21,746 bases of DNA from Phaeoceros laevis. Lineage: Eukaryota; Anthocerotophyta; Anthocerotopsida; Notothyladales. This document shows positions 1-9,219 of this stretch, piece by piece; positions within the stretch are counted from its first letter, which is position 1, and each line of letters starts with the position of its first letter. The position numbers and the translations under genes were made by a program. Under the pieces are notes generated by a model. It was not told the DNA's origin, searched no databases, and worked only from the letters and a program-made list of their open reading frames with translations. The stretch is taken from assembly GCA_049999765.1 (NCBI GenBank), contig JBNGIQ010008795.1, forward strand, positions 1-21,746, given 5' to 3'.

Positions 1-51
1 CTCCCAGGATCGCGCACCATCCACTTCTTCGTGGAGTCCGTGGTCTACCCC
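1..51 (+). repeat. Left inverted repeat; lipoxygenase exon fragment
   Basis: These bases match the reverse complement of the last 51 bases of the window with one mismatch (position 48, C here, T in the other copy). Read on the plus strand they encode about 17 residues of the end of a lipoxygenase PLAT domain, including [11 protein letters not shown]. Similarity stops abruptly at base 52, where the lipoxygenase on the right continues into [12 protein letters not shown]. The copy may extend left beyond the window. Confidence 0.85.
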
Positions 52-399
52 AGGCGTATTGCGTGCACTGCTCTTCAGTTGCACTCTCTTTCCTGACCAT
101 GTCTGCTGCCCACTGGCAGCACATGCGTTTACAAGTTCTTGGGATTTAGTGACCCCGTAGGCTATAGGAGTACCTAGGTAGTTAGTAGCGGAGGAAGGGG
201 AACCGGCTTGATGACTCCACCAGGGATTGCAACAGTTTTCTCCTTTCTTCAGGTGGATAGCTTGCAACATGTTGCGGAATGTCTAATATGCATCATAACA
301 GTACAGGGGTACGTTGTCAAGTTGAGTAACCAGTTACATTTCCGCACAGCACGAAACCTGATACCCAAATGAAGTTCATGTAGTTGAGGACTAACTTAC

Positions 400-1395
400 C
401 ACCAACAGGCATAGGTTGACCAAGCTCGCCCTCCTCAAAAGGCAAGTAATTGACATCTGCACAATAAGAACCTCACTTTCAGTTCTAACTTGTCATTTTA
501 AATCTAGCTGATCCTAAGCAAGAGAAACAAGAGCGGAGAAATTACCAGGATCAGCAGCGCCCCATGAATCAGAATCAAGTCGGAGAGTGAAGATGATTGG
601 ACAGAAACGAACAGCAACTACGTATACAGCCTTCTTACCACATGGAAGCTGCAATGCAGGTCTGTAACCAAGATGACTATAAGACTGCTGTTGAGCTAGA
701 TTAATTAGTCTTACTTGACATAGATTTGAGTGTTGAATAGCATGAAAAAGACAGCGAAGATGCGGCATTCAGATGATCATTGGAAGGGAAGCAAGGGACA
801 GCTTGATAAGAGTGATGACAGGCACCTTGAGAGATCCTTCCTAGCCACAACACAAGTGGTGTTGAATGAAAGCAGCATCACTAGAAGCTCTATAAATTCC
901 TGAGAGGCTTGCAACTCAAAACTGCTTGAGCAGCTGTGTAACCCTACAGGCTGCTGGGCGAGCGACAGATGAAGGGAAGGCAAGTTAGACTTACCAGCGG
1001 GAATAACTTGTAAGGAGCCCTCTGGGGACCATGCCAGCCTACGGAAAAAAGTGGGCTAATTTTCATCATGAAAGGTGCTGCTTTATCTACAACAAACACT
1101 TGAAAATCACAACCTATGCTGATTTGTATCTGGAGACAACTGAATATCAGGTCTAGACTTCCCACATAAAGCACCAGAGTGTAGGATATTTGCAAGTTCA
1201 CCCTAAGCACTCACCATTTTTGCAGCTGAGTTTCCAGTTTCCTCCATGGGCACGGGCGTCCACTGGCGTCCTCAGGTGCACCTTTGCGAGCACATGTTGG
1301 CAGACAAAATTTTGAAGTTGTCCCTTATCTTGCCCTTTACTGCTTGACTTGAATATGTGGGACACGTTGATTCGGCACGTCCGGTCACCACTGAC
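400..1395 (-). pseudogene. Truncated CAF-1 p60 / FAS2-like WD40 gene
   Basis: CAF-1 p60 (FAS2 in plants) is a WD40 subunit of the chromatin assembly factor that deposits H3-H4 during DNA replication. Five exon-like pieces with GT..AG borders follow the family order on the minus strand. About 1395-1215 encodes SGDRTCRI and FVCQHV. 995 to about 1075 encodes FFRRLAWSPEGS. 899-826 encodes ARKDLS. 661-546 encodes PALQLPCGKKA and VAVRFCP. 456-400 encodes FEEGELGQP. The copy is broken: a TAG at 1057-1059 interrupts the second piece just before PTFFRRLAW, a 1-2 base frameshift near 868-872 separates IYRASSDAAF from NTTCVVARKD, and the segment expected between the last two pieces (the PYRxxFAVAT part) is absent. 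The first WD repeats are also missing, replaced upstream by a short tandem repeat. Identification rests on remembered family motifs and is strong because order, spacing and splice sites all agree. Confidence 0.85.
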
Positions 1396-1396
1396 A

Positions 1397-1471
1397 GTAG
1401 CACTCCCACCAGAAGCACTCCCAGGGGCACCAGTAGCACTCCCACTAGTAGCACTCTCCAGAAGCCCTCCC
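1397..1471. repeat. Imperfect ~15-bp tandem repeat at the FAS2 break
   Basis: Five variants of AGTAGCACTCCC or AGAAGCACTCCC occur at about 1397, 1411, 1432, 1447 and 1460. In the minus-strand FAS2 frame they would read as Gly/Ser/Ala-rich residues just before SGDRTCRI, where the family has ordinary WD40 sequence. They therefore mark the point where FAS2 homology ends. Confidence 0.7.
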
Positions 1472-1550
1472 ACGTACCACCAACAAAGACGGGCGCTGTG
1501 AGACGCCTCTGCGCAAGCGATATCGTGACCTGACGGTACCCAACACCTTG

Positions 1551-1596
1551 AGGGCATGTGGCAAACATGCGCTCAGGGCGTTTTGCCACATGCCCT
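1551..1596. repeat. Perfect 15-bp inverted repeat (hairpin)
   Basis: AGGGCATGTGGCAAA at 1551-1565 is the exact reverse complement of 1582-1596, with a 16-base spacer. Outer bases AGACGC (1501-1506) and GCGTCT (about 1612-1617) add a weaker second pair. It lies about 80 bp upstream of the TATA box of the next gene. It could be a cis-element or the remnant of a small foldback element. Confidence 0.75.
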
Positions 1597-1672
1597 GAGG
1601 CGCCCTCATGCGCGTCTCGAAAAATGCAGCGTCTCAGCTGCAGGAGGTGGCGCGTGCGAGCGATCGCGAGGG

Positions 1673-1679
1673 TATTTAA
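1673..1679 (+). promoter_or_regulatory. TATA box of the secreted-protein locus
   Basis: TATTTAA sits 129 bp before the ATG at 1808, which would place transcription start near 1705 and leave a leader of about 100 bases. It is the only good TATA match close to this start. Confidence 0.5.
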
Positions 1680-1807
1680 AGCTAGCTCTAGACATAGCCA
1701 AGGCAATGACAGCAGCTCTAGATAGGTGACAGTCGGGTTTCAAGAGGTCTTGAACCTCAAGTGGCACTGCTAGAAGCAGTTGACGATCCGTGAATCGAGA
1801 AGAAGCT

Positions 1808-3226
1808 ATGGCCGCGACTTCCCTTGTACAGCTGGTAGCGGTGCTGGCGATGTTGGGCGTGTGCAGCGTGGGCGTTGCGGGAGCCGACTGGGGGAGCTTT
1901 AGCCGTGGCGAATGCGTGCAGCCAGGCTACCGCTTGTACTCCTCCCGGCTGTGGAACATCCGTGGCGACTGGACGACGGCCTGCAGGAACACAGCGGCCA
2001 CTGTAGAGGGCACCTACTTCGTCACTCCCGACAAGTGCGTGGACCTGGGGATCGGCGGGGAGTGGGGGGAGTTTCCGGTGCGGGATTCCGGGTGCGACCA
2101 TTCCTGGGGCTCCTTCCAGGACAACGGCTGCAAGGGCGATGGGTAAAGGCAAGTGTCGTCGGTGCTGTACGGCATTCCTTATGGGCAGAGCTGAGAGGAG
2201 TGGTGCGAGCGAGCGTGGGCGGAAGTGAACGGCGTCACCTTCCAGCGCCCCAGCCGGTGCGTCAACGTCGGCCCCGGGATCAACATTTGGGGGCAGTTCG
2301 ACGTGCCTGATCCCTGCTGCGGCAACGCCGACTCGGACGACTCGCCTACGGCTCCCATCCACGACGAGACGAGGAGGAGGAGGAGGATGCTGCTCGGCGT
2401 GCCCAGGTCGCTCCTGCAGAGCAACGGCGACACGTGCGTGGCGGCGGCCGGGGGTCCCGGCGGCCTGCCGCCCAACGATCCCAACAAGAACCCGTCCACC
2501 CCCTCCGACGCCATCGACGTGTTCGGGAATCCCACGGAGTTCGACGCATGGTTGGCCGCCGTCTTCCTCCTCGTCATCTCGGCTTTGGGCTCCGCGCCCA
2601 GCGATCTCTGGTCCACTATCGTTCCGCTAAGCAACGTGGGGCGCACGGATTTCACTGTCTTCCAGGAGGAAGCCGGCACCGCCTCCTACCCGATCCCTGT
2701 AGGCGCCAGGATGTCAACCATGCCTGCCCTTGTGGTTCCCATGGTGCCCGCCACCGACCTGCTCAATGGCGGCTCCGTATTCTCCAGGCAGCAGTGGCAG
2801 TCCATCTCGCTCACCTCCAACAACGCCGACTCCAACCCGGTGCGGATCATCGCTACCTCGCAGCTCTCCGGCTGCTGCATCGCCACTGGCTTTGACCCTG
2901 CTACCCACACCTTCTACATGGGCCATGCACAACCCTTCGTGGCTTTCAACGGCGGCCTGCCGCAGGTCAGCACCGGCGAGAACCTGGCCAACTATTTGCG
3001 CACGCAGCCGCAGCCGTTCGAGGGAGTTACGCTGGACCCTCGCAGGGTCCGCTACAGCGGCCGCCCCTACGGCGGCTTCGACTTGAACGCCGAGAGAGCC
3101 AACATCATCGGCATCCTCGGTCGCTCTGCCGTTTTCATCATCGTCCAGTACGTCTCTAGAGTAGAACAGCCCGATGGCAGAATTACTCGGGAGATCGTAG
3201 GACACGGCTTTATCGAATTTTCGTAG
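1808..3226 (+). pseudogene. Secreted Cys-rich two-module protein with two in-frame stops
   Basis: I do not recognise the family. The ATG at 1808 (context AGCTATGGCC) begins a signal peptide of about 24 residues ending near VGVAGA. Two related Cys-rich modules follow, each opening with a WGSF motif. Module 1 includes CVQPGYRLYSSRLW and DKCVDLG; module 2 includes RCVNVG and ends PCC. Then come an Arg5 run (codons 189-193) that could be a processing site, a hydrophobic stretch near codons 247-262, and a C-terminal domain ending GHGFIEFS. TAA at 2144-2146 and TGA at 2192-2194 interrupt module 2, yet the same frame continues to 3226. Aligning the modules puts the TAA opposite Tyr and the TGA opposite Trp of module 1. 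Introns starting at the GTAAAG at 2143 either shift the frame or leave the TGA, so splicing does not explain the stops. A nonsense-mutated pseudogene is likeliest; a shorter protein ending at 2146, or readthrough, cannot be excluded. Confidence 0.65.
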
Positions 3227-3509
3227 ACAAATGTGTACATGCAAATTTAGCCAACACCGGTGCCTGGCCAGAAGGCATCACTGCGGCCCTTGGTCAATTC
3301 CAGCAATTGCAAGCCTAGCTTACATCGTATAGATCTTGTACTTCACCACGCTTGGCGGCCATGGAACAAGTGAACAAGTGGTTAATAAACATGTATCTGT
3401 ACGTAGTGGTTTCGAATTCTCAACTGTGGCCTCGCACGCGCGTGTTTCTCAAGGGCTGCGTTTGTTTGGAGCTTGCTCAGGACTCTGTGTTCTACTTACC
3501 AGCCCGCGG
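3227..3509. other. 3' flank with candidate poly(A) signal
   Basis: No gene is visible. AATAAA at 3384-3389 lies 158 bp after the stop of the secreted-protein locus and is a candidate plus-strand polyadenylation signal. The remainder shows no repeat or conserved reading frame. Confidence 0.4.
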
Positions 3510-4230
3510 TCTCGGGTGTCAGGATCCAGCATGTAGAGGTAGGTAGAGATAAGCTTCCAGGCAGTGGAAATTGGCCACATTATGGCGCTGGAAAACGGCC
3601 GAGCCCGGCCCTGATCATGACGTGGTATCGATCTTAAGCGTCGATCAAAGCCTGCTCGAAATCCTTCTTGAACCGGTGTTGCCGACTCGTGGCAAGGCGA
3701 AGGTGAATCCTGTGACCGGCACGTGACGGTCAGGGTACTCGCGGGTTGATCGGTTGATCCTTTTGGCCAGGAGAGGGCGCCGCCCAAGGCTGTGCACTTG
3801 GTCACCGTCACGCTCACCTCTTCCTCCCCACGCGCGAGGCCGTGCTGCAACGGCGCATCACCGCCTTCCTCGAGAGGCTCTTGGCGCTCTCAACGCCAGG
3901 CTGCCTCTCGGGGCTTCTCCTGGTGTAGAGTTTCCAGGATCCCACCTCCACCTGGACGCTTTCCTTGCCGTGAGCCGTCCCAGNNNNNNNNNNGGATCCC
4001 ACCTCCACCTGGACGCTTTCCTTGCCGTGAGCCGTCCCAGCGGGGCATCCATTGGAGGAACCAGGTTGACGGAGGTGACCGGCGGCAACCGGACCTGCAG
4101 GTCGGTGAAGTCCGACAGCCACTTCGTAGCTCGCTGTGGGAACGGGAGGACGTAGCGCTGAATTGAACACAAAGCAGCTAACCAAGCTAGTCTGTCTATA
4201 GATCGATATCCATCCAGGTGCTTCAAGAAG
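3510..4230 (-). pseudogene. Deleted class 3 lipase pseudogene, paralog of 10744-12618
   Basis: On the minus strand this follows the intact lipase at 10744-12618 at base level, for example the segments encoding WLSDFTD, RQPGVESA, GEEEVSVTVT and, near its 3' end, the lipase stretch around FHCLEAYLYMLD. It is disabled in several ways. The catalytic GHSLGGA is replaced by a sequence reading about KCTALGGA, so the nucleophile Ser is lost. Roughly 150 bases carrying the catalytic Asp and His are deleted near 3640. Frame changes occur throughout. Near 4130, coding homology jumps directly to sequence matching the intact gene's promoter (4130-4230 against about 12700-12780), so around 1 kb with exon 1, the membrane segment and the N-terminus is gone. 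The homology also shows that the gap at 3984-3993 falls inside a continuous copy. Confidence 0.9.
3937..4040. other. Ten-N assembly gap flanked by identical 47-bp copies
   Basis: The Ns occupy 3984-3993. Bases 3937-3983 and 3994-4040 are identical, beginning GGATCCCACC and ending GTCCCAG. Collapsing the two copies gives uninterrupted homology to the intact lipase, so the gap most likely joins overlapping contig ends that were not merged. Confidence 0.85.
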
Positions 4231-4509
4231 TCATTGCAACTGCTGAGCACGATGGCCTCCTCTCCTGGCGAGTCAGGAAAGCAGCTGCGGACCTCCATCC
4301 TGCATGTCATTAGTGCTGTGAGGAATCTGAGGGAAATCCCCATTTGCCCTTACAAACGAGCTCCCTAAGAGATATCAGTGGATTAGAAAGAAACCTAGAT
4401 GATCTTGCATTGTGCGGCTTTGCTCTCTAATCGCAATAACAGCACAATCACTTAACCATACCCCTACCACTAGTTCTCACCATGCCTCCACCCGCTCTGT
4501 TTGCTGGTC

Positions 4510-4892
4510 AATGCTGACAAGCCTTCCTCCTGATCTATATGTCAAGATTTTCAAGCTGGAAGGGAGGCATGGAAAGAACAGTCTGTCATGCCTCTGACAA
4601 TTGGGGGCGTAAGTCTGGTGGTGGAGGAGGAGGAGAAGGATGCTTCGGAAGAGGGGTTTTGGGAGTATGTCGCTGCAGAAGTTGTTGTGGTGAAGGATGC
4701 AATTTGTTGAACTGTTGGAGTGAAGAAGAACAGGCAATATACCAGCGGTCTCGGCGGCCTGAGCCTAAGCGTTACATCTACACGAACTTGGTGCTCTACC
4801 ATCCCGAGTCGAAGAGATGGGAGCTTGTGGGGCACCATGTGCCTTACGAAAGATATAGTGATCATCATAAGGTGTTTGAGCCCAGGCTGTGA
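4510..4892 (+). pseudogene. C-terminal fragment of a possible F-box/kelch-like protein
   Basis: This is a paralog of the minus-strand fragment at 13755-14470. Shared motifs in order are DLYVKIFKLEG, EAWKEQSVMPLTIGGVSL, DAIC, NLVLYHPESKRWEL and ERYSDHHKVFEPRL, ending at the TGA at 4890-4892. It is broken by a frameshift near 4560 (between KLEG and EAWKEQ), an in-frame TGA at 4708-4710 after DAIC, and another frameshift near 4740. The N-terminal part is absent. The style (acidic linker, then a line about what the wearer of the domain contains, such as VLYHPE..WELV) resembles F-box-associated or kelch proteins, but I cannot prove the family. Its orientation relative to the neighbouring lipase copy is opposite to that of the second pair. 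Confidence 0.7.
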
Positions 4893-5734
4893 GCCATCCA
4901 TGTCCGACTGGAAACCTCTCTCGTGAAGTGGAAGCAGCAACAAACCTCCGATTAGCTCCAACTGCAGAGCATGCTGGCAACCTGCTACTTGCCTGCAGAT
5001 CTCAGCAAATCTCGTGTACACCGTCGCATACCTACCAGGGACCGTTGGCAGCGGAAATGGACACTGAACCCGTTTTAAAAAGACGATGGTGCCAGAGCAG
5101 CCAATCGGGTCAGTTGACTGGAGATCAATCAAGTCCATGGAATGATTCTTGCAGTTGGGAAAATACACTGGACAGAAGTGATCGAAGACGTAAGAGCCAT
5201 TATCCCCTAGCAGCTTCTACACATGCACACCCTTTCTTAAACATCCTGAGCTCACACCAGGGGGGCAGTATTGGCTGCTCGCGCCAAGAAGAAATTCCAG
5301 GAGCAACATTGGCATAGGCCATCCAAGCTTGCACCTCGACCGCAGGAGTCTGCTTGTGGGCTTTCCAAGCACCGGCTTTCTTTCTGGATGGCCAGCCCTC
5401 TCCCACGGTTGAGGCTCAGGTCACTGACCCTGCTCATCCGATTTTGGCTCAAGCCGCCTTTGCGGCCCGGGTCCCTGGAGCAGTCTCATCAGAGTCATCA
5501 CAGTCCCCTTCATGGGATCCCCACTCCTCTTTCGCAGGCAGAGGAGGACCCAAGGATGGTGTCACCAAGTTTGGCAGTTTTCAGTCTAGGCAACATTGAC
5601 CAGTCCAGCTACCCGAAGGCACGGATCTTGCATTTGTCCGTGTGCACACCCAGCATCATACTATCCACTTCAAAGTAACATCAATATGTAACCCGAGGAT
5701 TTTGTATCCAGATTCTCCACTTCCATAAACCATC
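4893..5734. other. Gene-free interval
   Basis: There are open frames on both strands but none shows a motif, splice pattern or family similarity that I recognise. Some stretches are GC-rich and could be worn retroelement sequence; no LTR, primer-binding site or polyprotein motif is visible. Confidence 0.45.
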
Positions 5735-5802
5735 ACTATGTAACCATAATGAGGTTTTTGTCTCGGCGACTATGTAACCATAATGAGGTTTTTGTCTCGG
5801 CG
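5735..5802. repeat. Perfect 34-bp tandem duplication
   Basis: The unit begins ACTATGTAACCATAATGAGG and ends TCTCGGCG. It occupies 5735-5768 and is repeated identically at 5769-5802, 56 bp upstream of the TATA box of the RNase III gene. Confidence 0.95.
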
Positions 5803-5857
5803 TCAACTTATCCCTATCATCACATTCATCTCGATGAGTATGAACGTTCACTTTCGC

Positions 5858-5865
5858 TATATAAG
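5858..5865 (+). promoter_or_regulatory. TATA box of the RNase III gene
   Basis: TATATAAG lies 146 bp before the ATG at 6004, between two sets of tandem repeats. This would place transcription start near 5890, inside the downstream repeat. Confidence 0.6.
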
Positions 5866-5872
5866 AACGTTT

Positions 5873-5947
5873 AAGCTTCTTTTAGTTATGTGAGTTAAAG
5901 TGCAAGCTTGTAAGCTTCTAGTTATGTGAGTTGAAGTGCAAGCTTGT
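5873..5947. repeat. Tandem 39/36-bp repeat in the RNase III leader
   Basis: AAGCTTCTTTTAGTTATGTG.. (5873-5911) is repeated at 5912-5947 with three bases missing and one substitution (TTAAAG to TTGAAG). Both copies lie just downstream of the TATA box, so part or all of the repeat is probably transcribed. Confidence 0.9.
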
Positions 5948-6003
5948 AAGGGGAACACCTCACACACCTTTCATGGGGAAGATGTGAGGCATCACATGTG
6001 ATA

Positions 6004-9000
6004 ATGGAGAATCCAGACTTACAATATCTCGAAGTAAAATTAGGTTATAAATTCCGTGACACCACAATTATAAGAAATGCCCTCTATAGTGCATATACAA
6101 AGGCAATTGATAAGGTGAGTCCAAATTGTCCTAATTGAAAATATTATTGTGTTTCGTTTATTTATTGTATTACATCATGGTATATTATTTTCATTGTCTT
6201 TTTAACTCACTATAGTTTTTTCTTGGTTTTGAGTACATTCAGCTTTTGAAGAGGCTTGAGCACCTGGGTGATGCTGTATTGCAAATACTAGCCTCCGCTA
6301 AACTGTATTGCAAGTTTAGCAAGGTCGGACCAGGCATATTAACAGATGCACGATCAAGTGCAGTGAAAAACAAACGTCTTGCAGCCTATGTTGTAGAAAA
6401 GAATATTGCTCGATGTTTCAACCGCAGGATGAATGATTGTAACTTTGGAGAGAGAGATTCTTCAAGCGGCAAAAACCGTTATGTACGATACTTAACAACC
6501 TTTAGAATACATAGGAGAACTTTGTTGTCTCCTGGTTCATGGAAGCTCATACTAATCTCATTGCGCCGTTTTTGTCTCCTAGCCACTAGCGAATTATTTT
6601 GAGTGCGTCGTAGGAGCGATTTATGTTGACCTTAATTACGATTTTGCGAGAACTCAAGCAGTTTTAAACCGACATATCGCTATATTGGTAAATGTTGATC
6701 TCAACACTTCGGATATCAACGTTTATCGTCTGGCTCAAGAAGCATGGCAAAAGAGAGGTTTGGAAGTGATTGTAGAGCAGGTGAATAATCCAACAAGCAA
6801 CAGGAAATATGCACGTTGCATTGTATACTCCCCTCTAGAAAAAAAAAGTCCGGACGGAAAGGAGTCTAGAAGTGTGTTGTTTCGACTAACGGGGAGTCTC
6901 CAAAACAACATCAAAGCAGCAAATGATAATCTTGCTGAAAGATTGTTGCCCCTACTTGAGGTAAGTATAGTACTTATAATGGTCTTATGACTTGTAGTAC
7001 TACGAGTTGGTGACGTTTTGCATTCGTGCTCTTGAAAGAAAGCTGAGGACTTTTGAAATCCATGGAATGTGGGTGTCAAAGTATGTAGGTGGTGCTGATG
7101 ATCCAACTTTCAACATGTGCATTAATTAAGAGAAGTGTGCAACATGTCCCTTGCTAATTATTTCACTTTGTGTCTCCACATCAGGAAATTCCACTTGCTC
7201 AATCAAGAAGAAAAAAACAACCATCTGAAGCTTGTATGTCAAATTTGGACAATGAATGACAAGTAAGTTTCAGATGATCCAATCATCTTAGTAACATCTA
7301 TTTGACACCTGCACATCAAATGTGGAACTGCAGTTGAGGAGCGCAGAAAGCGAGCAGCTGAGGTTGATACGTTAGTGGCGAACCTCGAACATGCATGTGT
7401 CTTCAAAAATTTGAGCAGATCAAGTATCGATTTAACTACGGATTCAGGTCCTTCGAATAATAAAAGGAAAGTATTTTTTTTACCAACTTTGCATGTGCCA
7501 AATTGTAGCACAATCCACCTCTCTGGCATTTGTAAACCTTGGAACATCAAGCATCTGGATATTTTGTATGACAGGTTTGGATACACTATTACCATTGGGG
7601 CAAATGAGATGGAACCTATTATTTTTGAGGGACCTATTGAAACCCAGAAATTGGCTGCAAAAGTGTCAGCAATTAGCAGAGCTTGGGAGTTCATAATGCC
7701 AGGACATGCTATGGAATTTGCCCCTCTTCCACAACTTGCATCGATGGTTTGTGACTTTATCCTACTCATTTAAAAATACATGTATTGTCAACTATACGTC
7801 AAAAATTGGTAGTGCGGAAATGAAACAAACTCAATTCATTTTGTGTAACCGTGTATGTTGTTTCTTTTGGAGTTGCAGGATGCTGTTGAAATCAATCCAA
7901 AACCGAAAGACGCATGTGCATGCTCAGTGTCTGAGCCTAAAAGTGATTATGTCTTGGAGTATAGTAAGCGATGTTTTGGATAGTTAGATACATTGTGTTG
8001 ATACGTTTCTATTTGTATAGAGCAAAAAGTTGCGAATCATATATAATGTGCAGCTGTAGTGTGTGTAAAACAAAAAAAAACTGTAGTATGTCACAGTGTA
8101 GGATCTTTGCTTTTTCACACCAATGCAACTTATGAGATTGTCATATTTCTTGCACCAGATGATCTGAACCTCGAAAGCCTTGAAGCCTTCTTAAAGTACT
8201 CATTCAAGGATAAAGGAATTATTGGCCATTTACTTTTTGGAGAGAGATCTGCTGAACAGTCAAGACCTATATTTCGACCTCTTACTAAGCATGTAATTAG
8301 AGCTCCTTGTTTCTTTGCTCCCTTCCTTCTGGCCTAGTATGCGCATGGATTTTGTTGTCCAAATGTTTATGCTCTATACACATGAAACTGAGCTAACACT
8401 TCACTTTTTGGTTTTGCCTTTTGCAAGAATCTTGAACGACTTGAGTATCTGGGTGATGCGGTTCTCCAAATAGTGATGACCACATTTTTCTTTCAAAGAT
8501 TTCCAGATGCAAATTCAGGAGAGTTAACGAACTTAAGATCGACGTCCAACAACAATGGGAGTCTGGTAAACCTAGTTCGTGAAACAACTCTACATCGATT
8601 TTTCCAATGTCGAGTTCCAGATGAAAAAGTAAAAGATGACCAGAATCGGGTCGAGTGGCACAGCATTGGAAAGACAAGGGGGTCACCCAATAGACATGAG
8701 GTTTTGTGCAACTTGTCAAAAAAGAATCTTTTGAAAGATTGTCTTCCATATCAAGCATACTATTTTTCTTGTGAGCCGCCTCGTGGAATTGTTTTATCGT
8801 GGTCTTGGTCGTTACTCATCACACACCATGTGGTAATATAGGGGCTTGCAAATCTATTTGAGAGTGTGGTGGGAGCTATCTATGTCGACACCGGGTTCTG
8901 GCTAGAGGAAACATCGAGAATAATGAAAATGTTTTTTGACAAAATGAAGGAAGTTAGCCCAAATGAGATTCCTTTGAACCCTGTTGGTGATTGTCAAGAG

Positions 9001-9219
9001 GCATATCAACAAAAACAAATGTTTTTATTGAGTAAGTGCGAGGTAAATGCTGAAGGATCAACAATTGCGAGAGGGATTTTAGTCTATTTGGATTGTCCCT
9101 TCAAGAGTGTGATCTCAATGCAATCAGACCCCATGCTCAATAACTTCACAGCACGCTATAACTTGGCAGAAAAGATGCTACAAGATTGTCCTTACAAGCG
9201 GCTGGACTGGCTTCATTGA
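6004..9219 (+). CDS. RNase III with two catalytic domains (RTL3-like)
   Basis: It is predicted to cleave double-stranded RNA. Nine exons join in phase to 686 residues: 6004-6114, 6243-6482, 6583-6960, 7185-7233, 7334-7746, 7879-7963, 8159-8292, 8428-8700, 8842-9219. Domain 1 has LGYKFRD near the start, RLEHLGDAVL (Glu43, Asp47) and LANYFECVVGAIYVD (residues 119-133). A dsRNA-binding-like segment lies near 315-385, with KPWN, the basic run NNKRK and a helix containing QKLAAK. Domain 2 has LKYSFKDKG, RLEYLGDAVL (Glu476, Asp480) and LANLFESVVGAIYVD (563-577). A weak third RNA-binding-like region ends the protein. No helicase or PAZ domain precedes the gene, so it is an RTL3-like enzyme rather than a Dicer. 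In both domains Asn (121 and 565) occupies the place where RNase III enzymes usually carry a metal-binding Asp; the downstream Glu is kept. Exon 4 depends on a GTATGT donor at 7234; using a later donor would include a TGA. The coding sequence is markedly more AT-rich than its neighbours. Confidence 0.85.

Noticed and set aside
2143-2200. A short intron removing both stop codons in the secreted-protein gene
   Set aside because: From the GTAAAG donor at 2143, acceptors at 2188, 2195, 2197 and 2200 change the frame and the one at 2190 leaves the TGA in place, while module homology runs through the region.
4551-5168. 205-codon minus-strand open frame
   Set aside because: Most of it is the reverse of the kelch-like fragment; no splice pattern or motif supports it.
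7481-7574. Intron inside exon 5 of the RNase III gene (GTATTT..GACAG)
   Set aside because: Removal of 94 bp shifts the frame out of the dsRNA-binding-like segment, which reads well without splicing, and total phase agrees only if it is kept as exon.
6004-9219. Dicer-like gene
   Set aside because: No helicase, DUF283 or PAZ sequence precedes the first RNase III domain, the gene has its own TATA and ATG, and a dsRNA-binding-like segment lies between the two catalytic domains, as in RTL-type enzymes.
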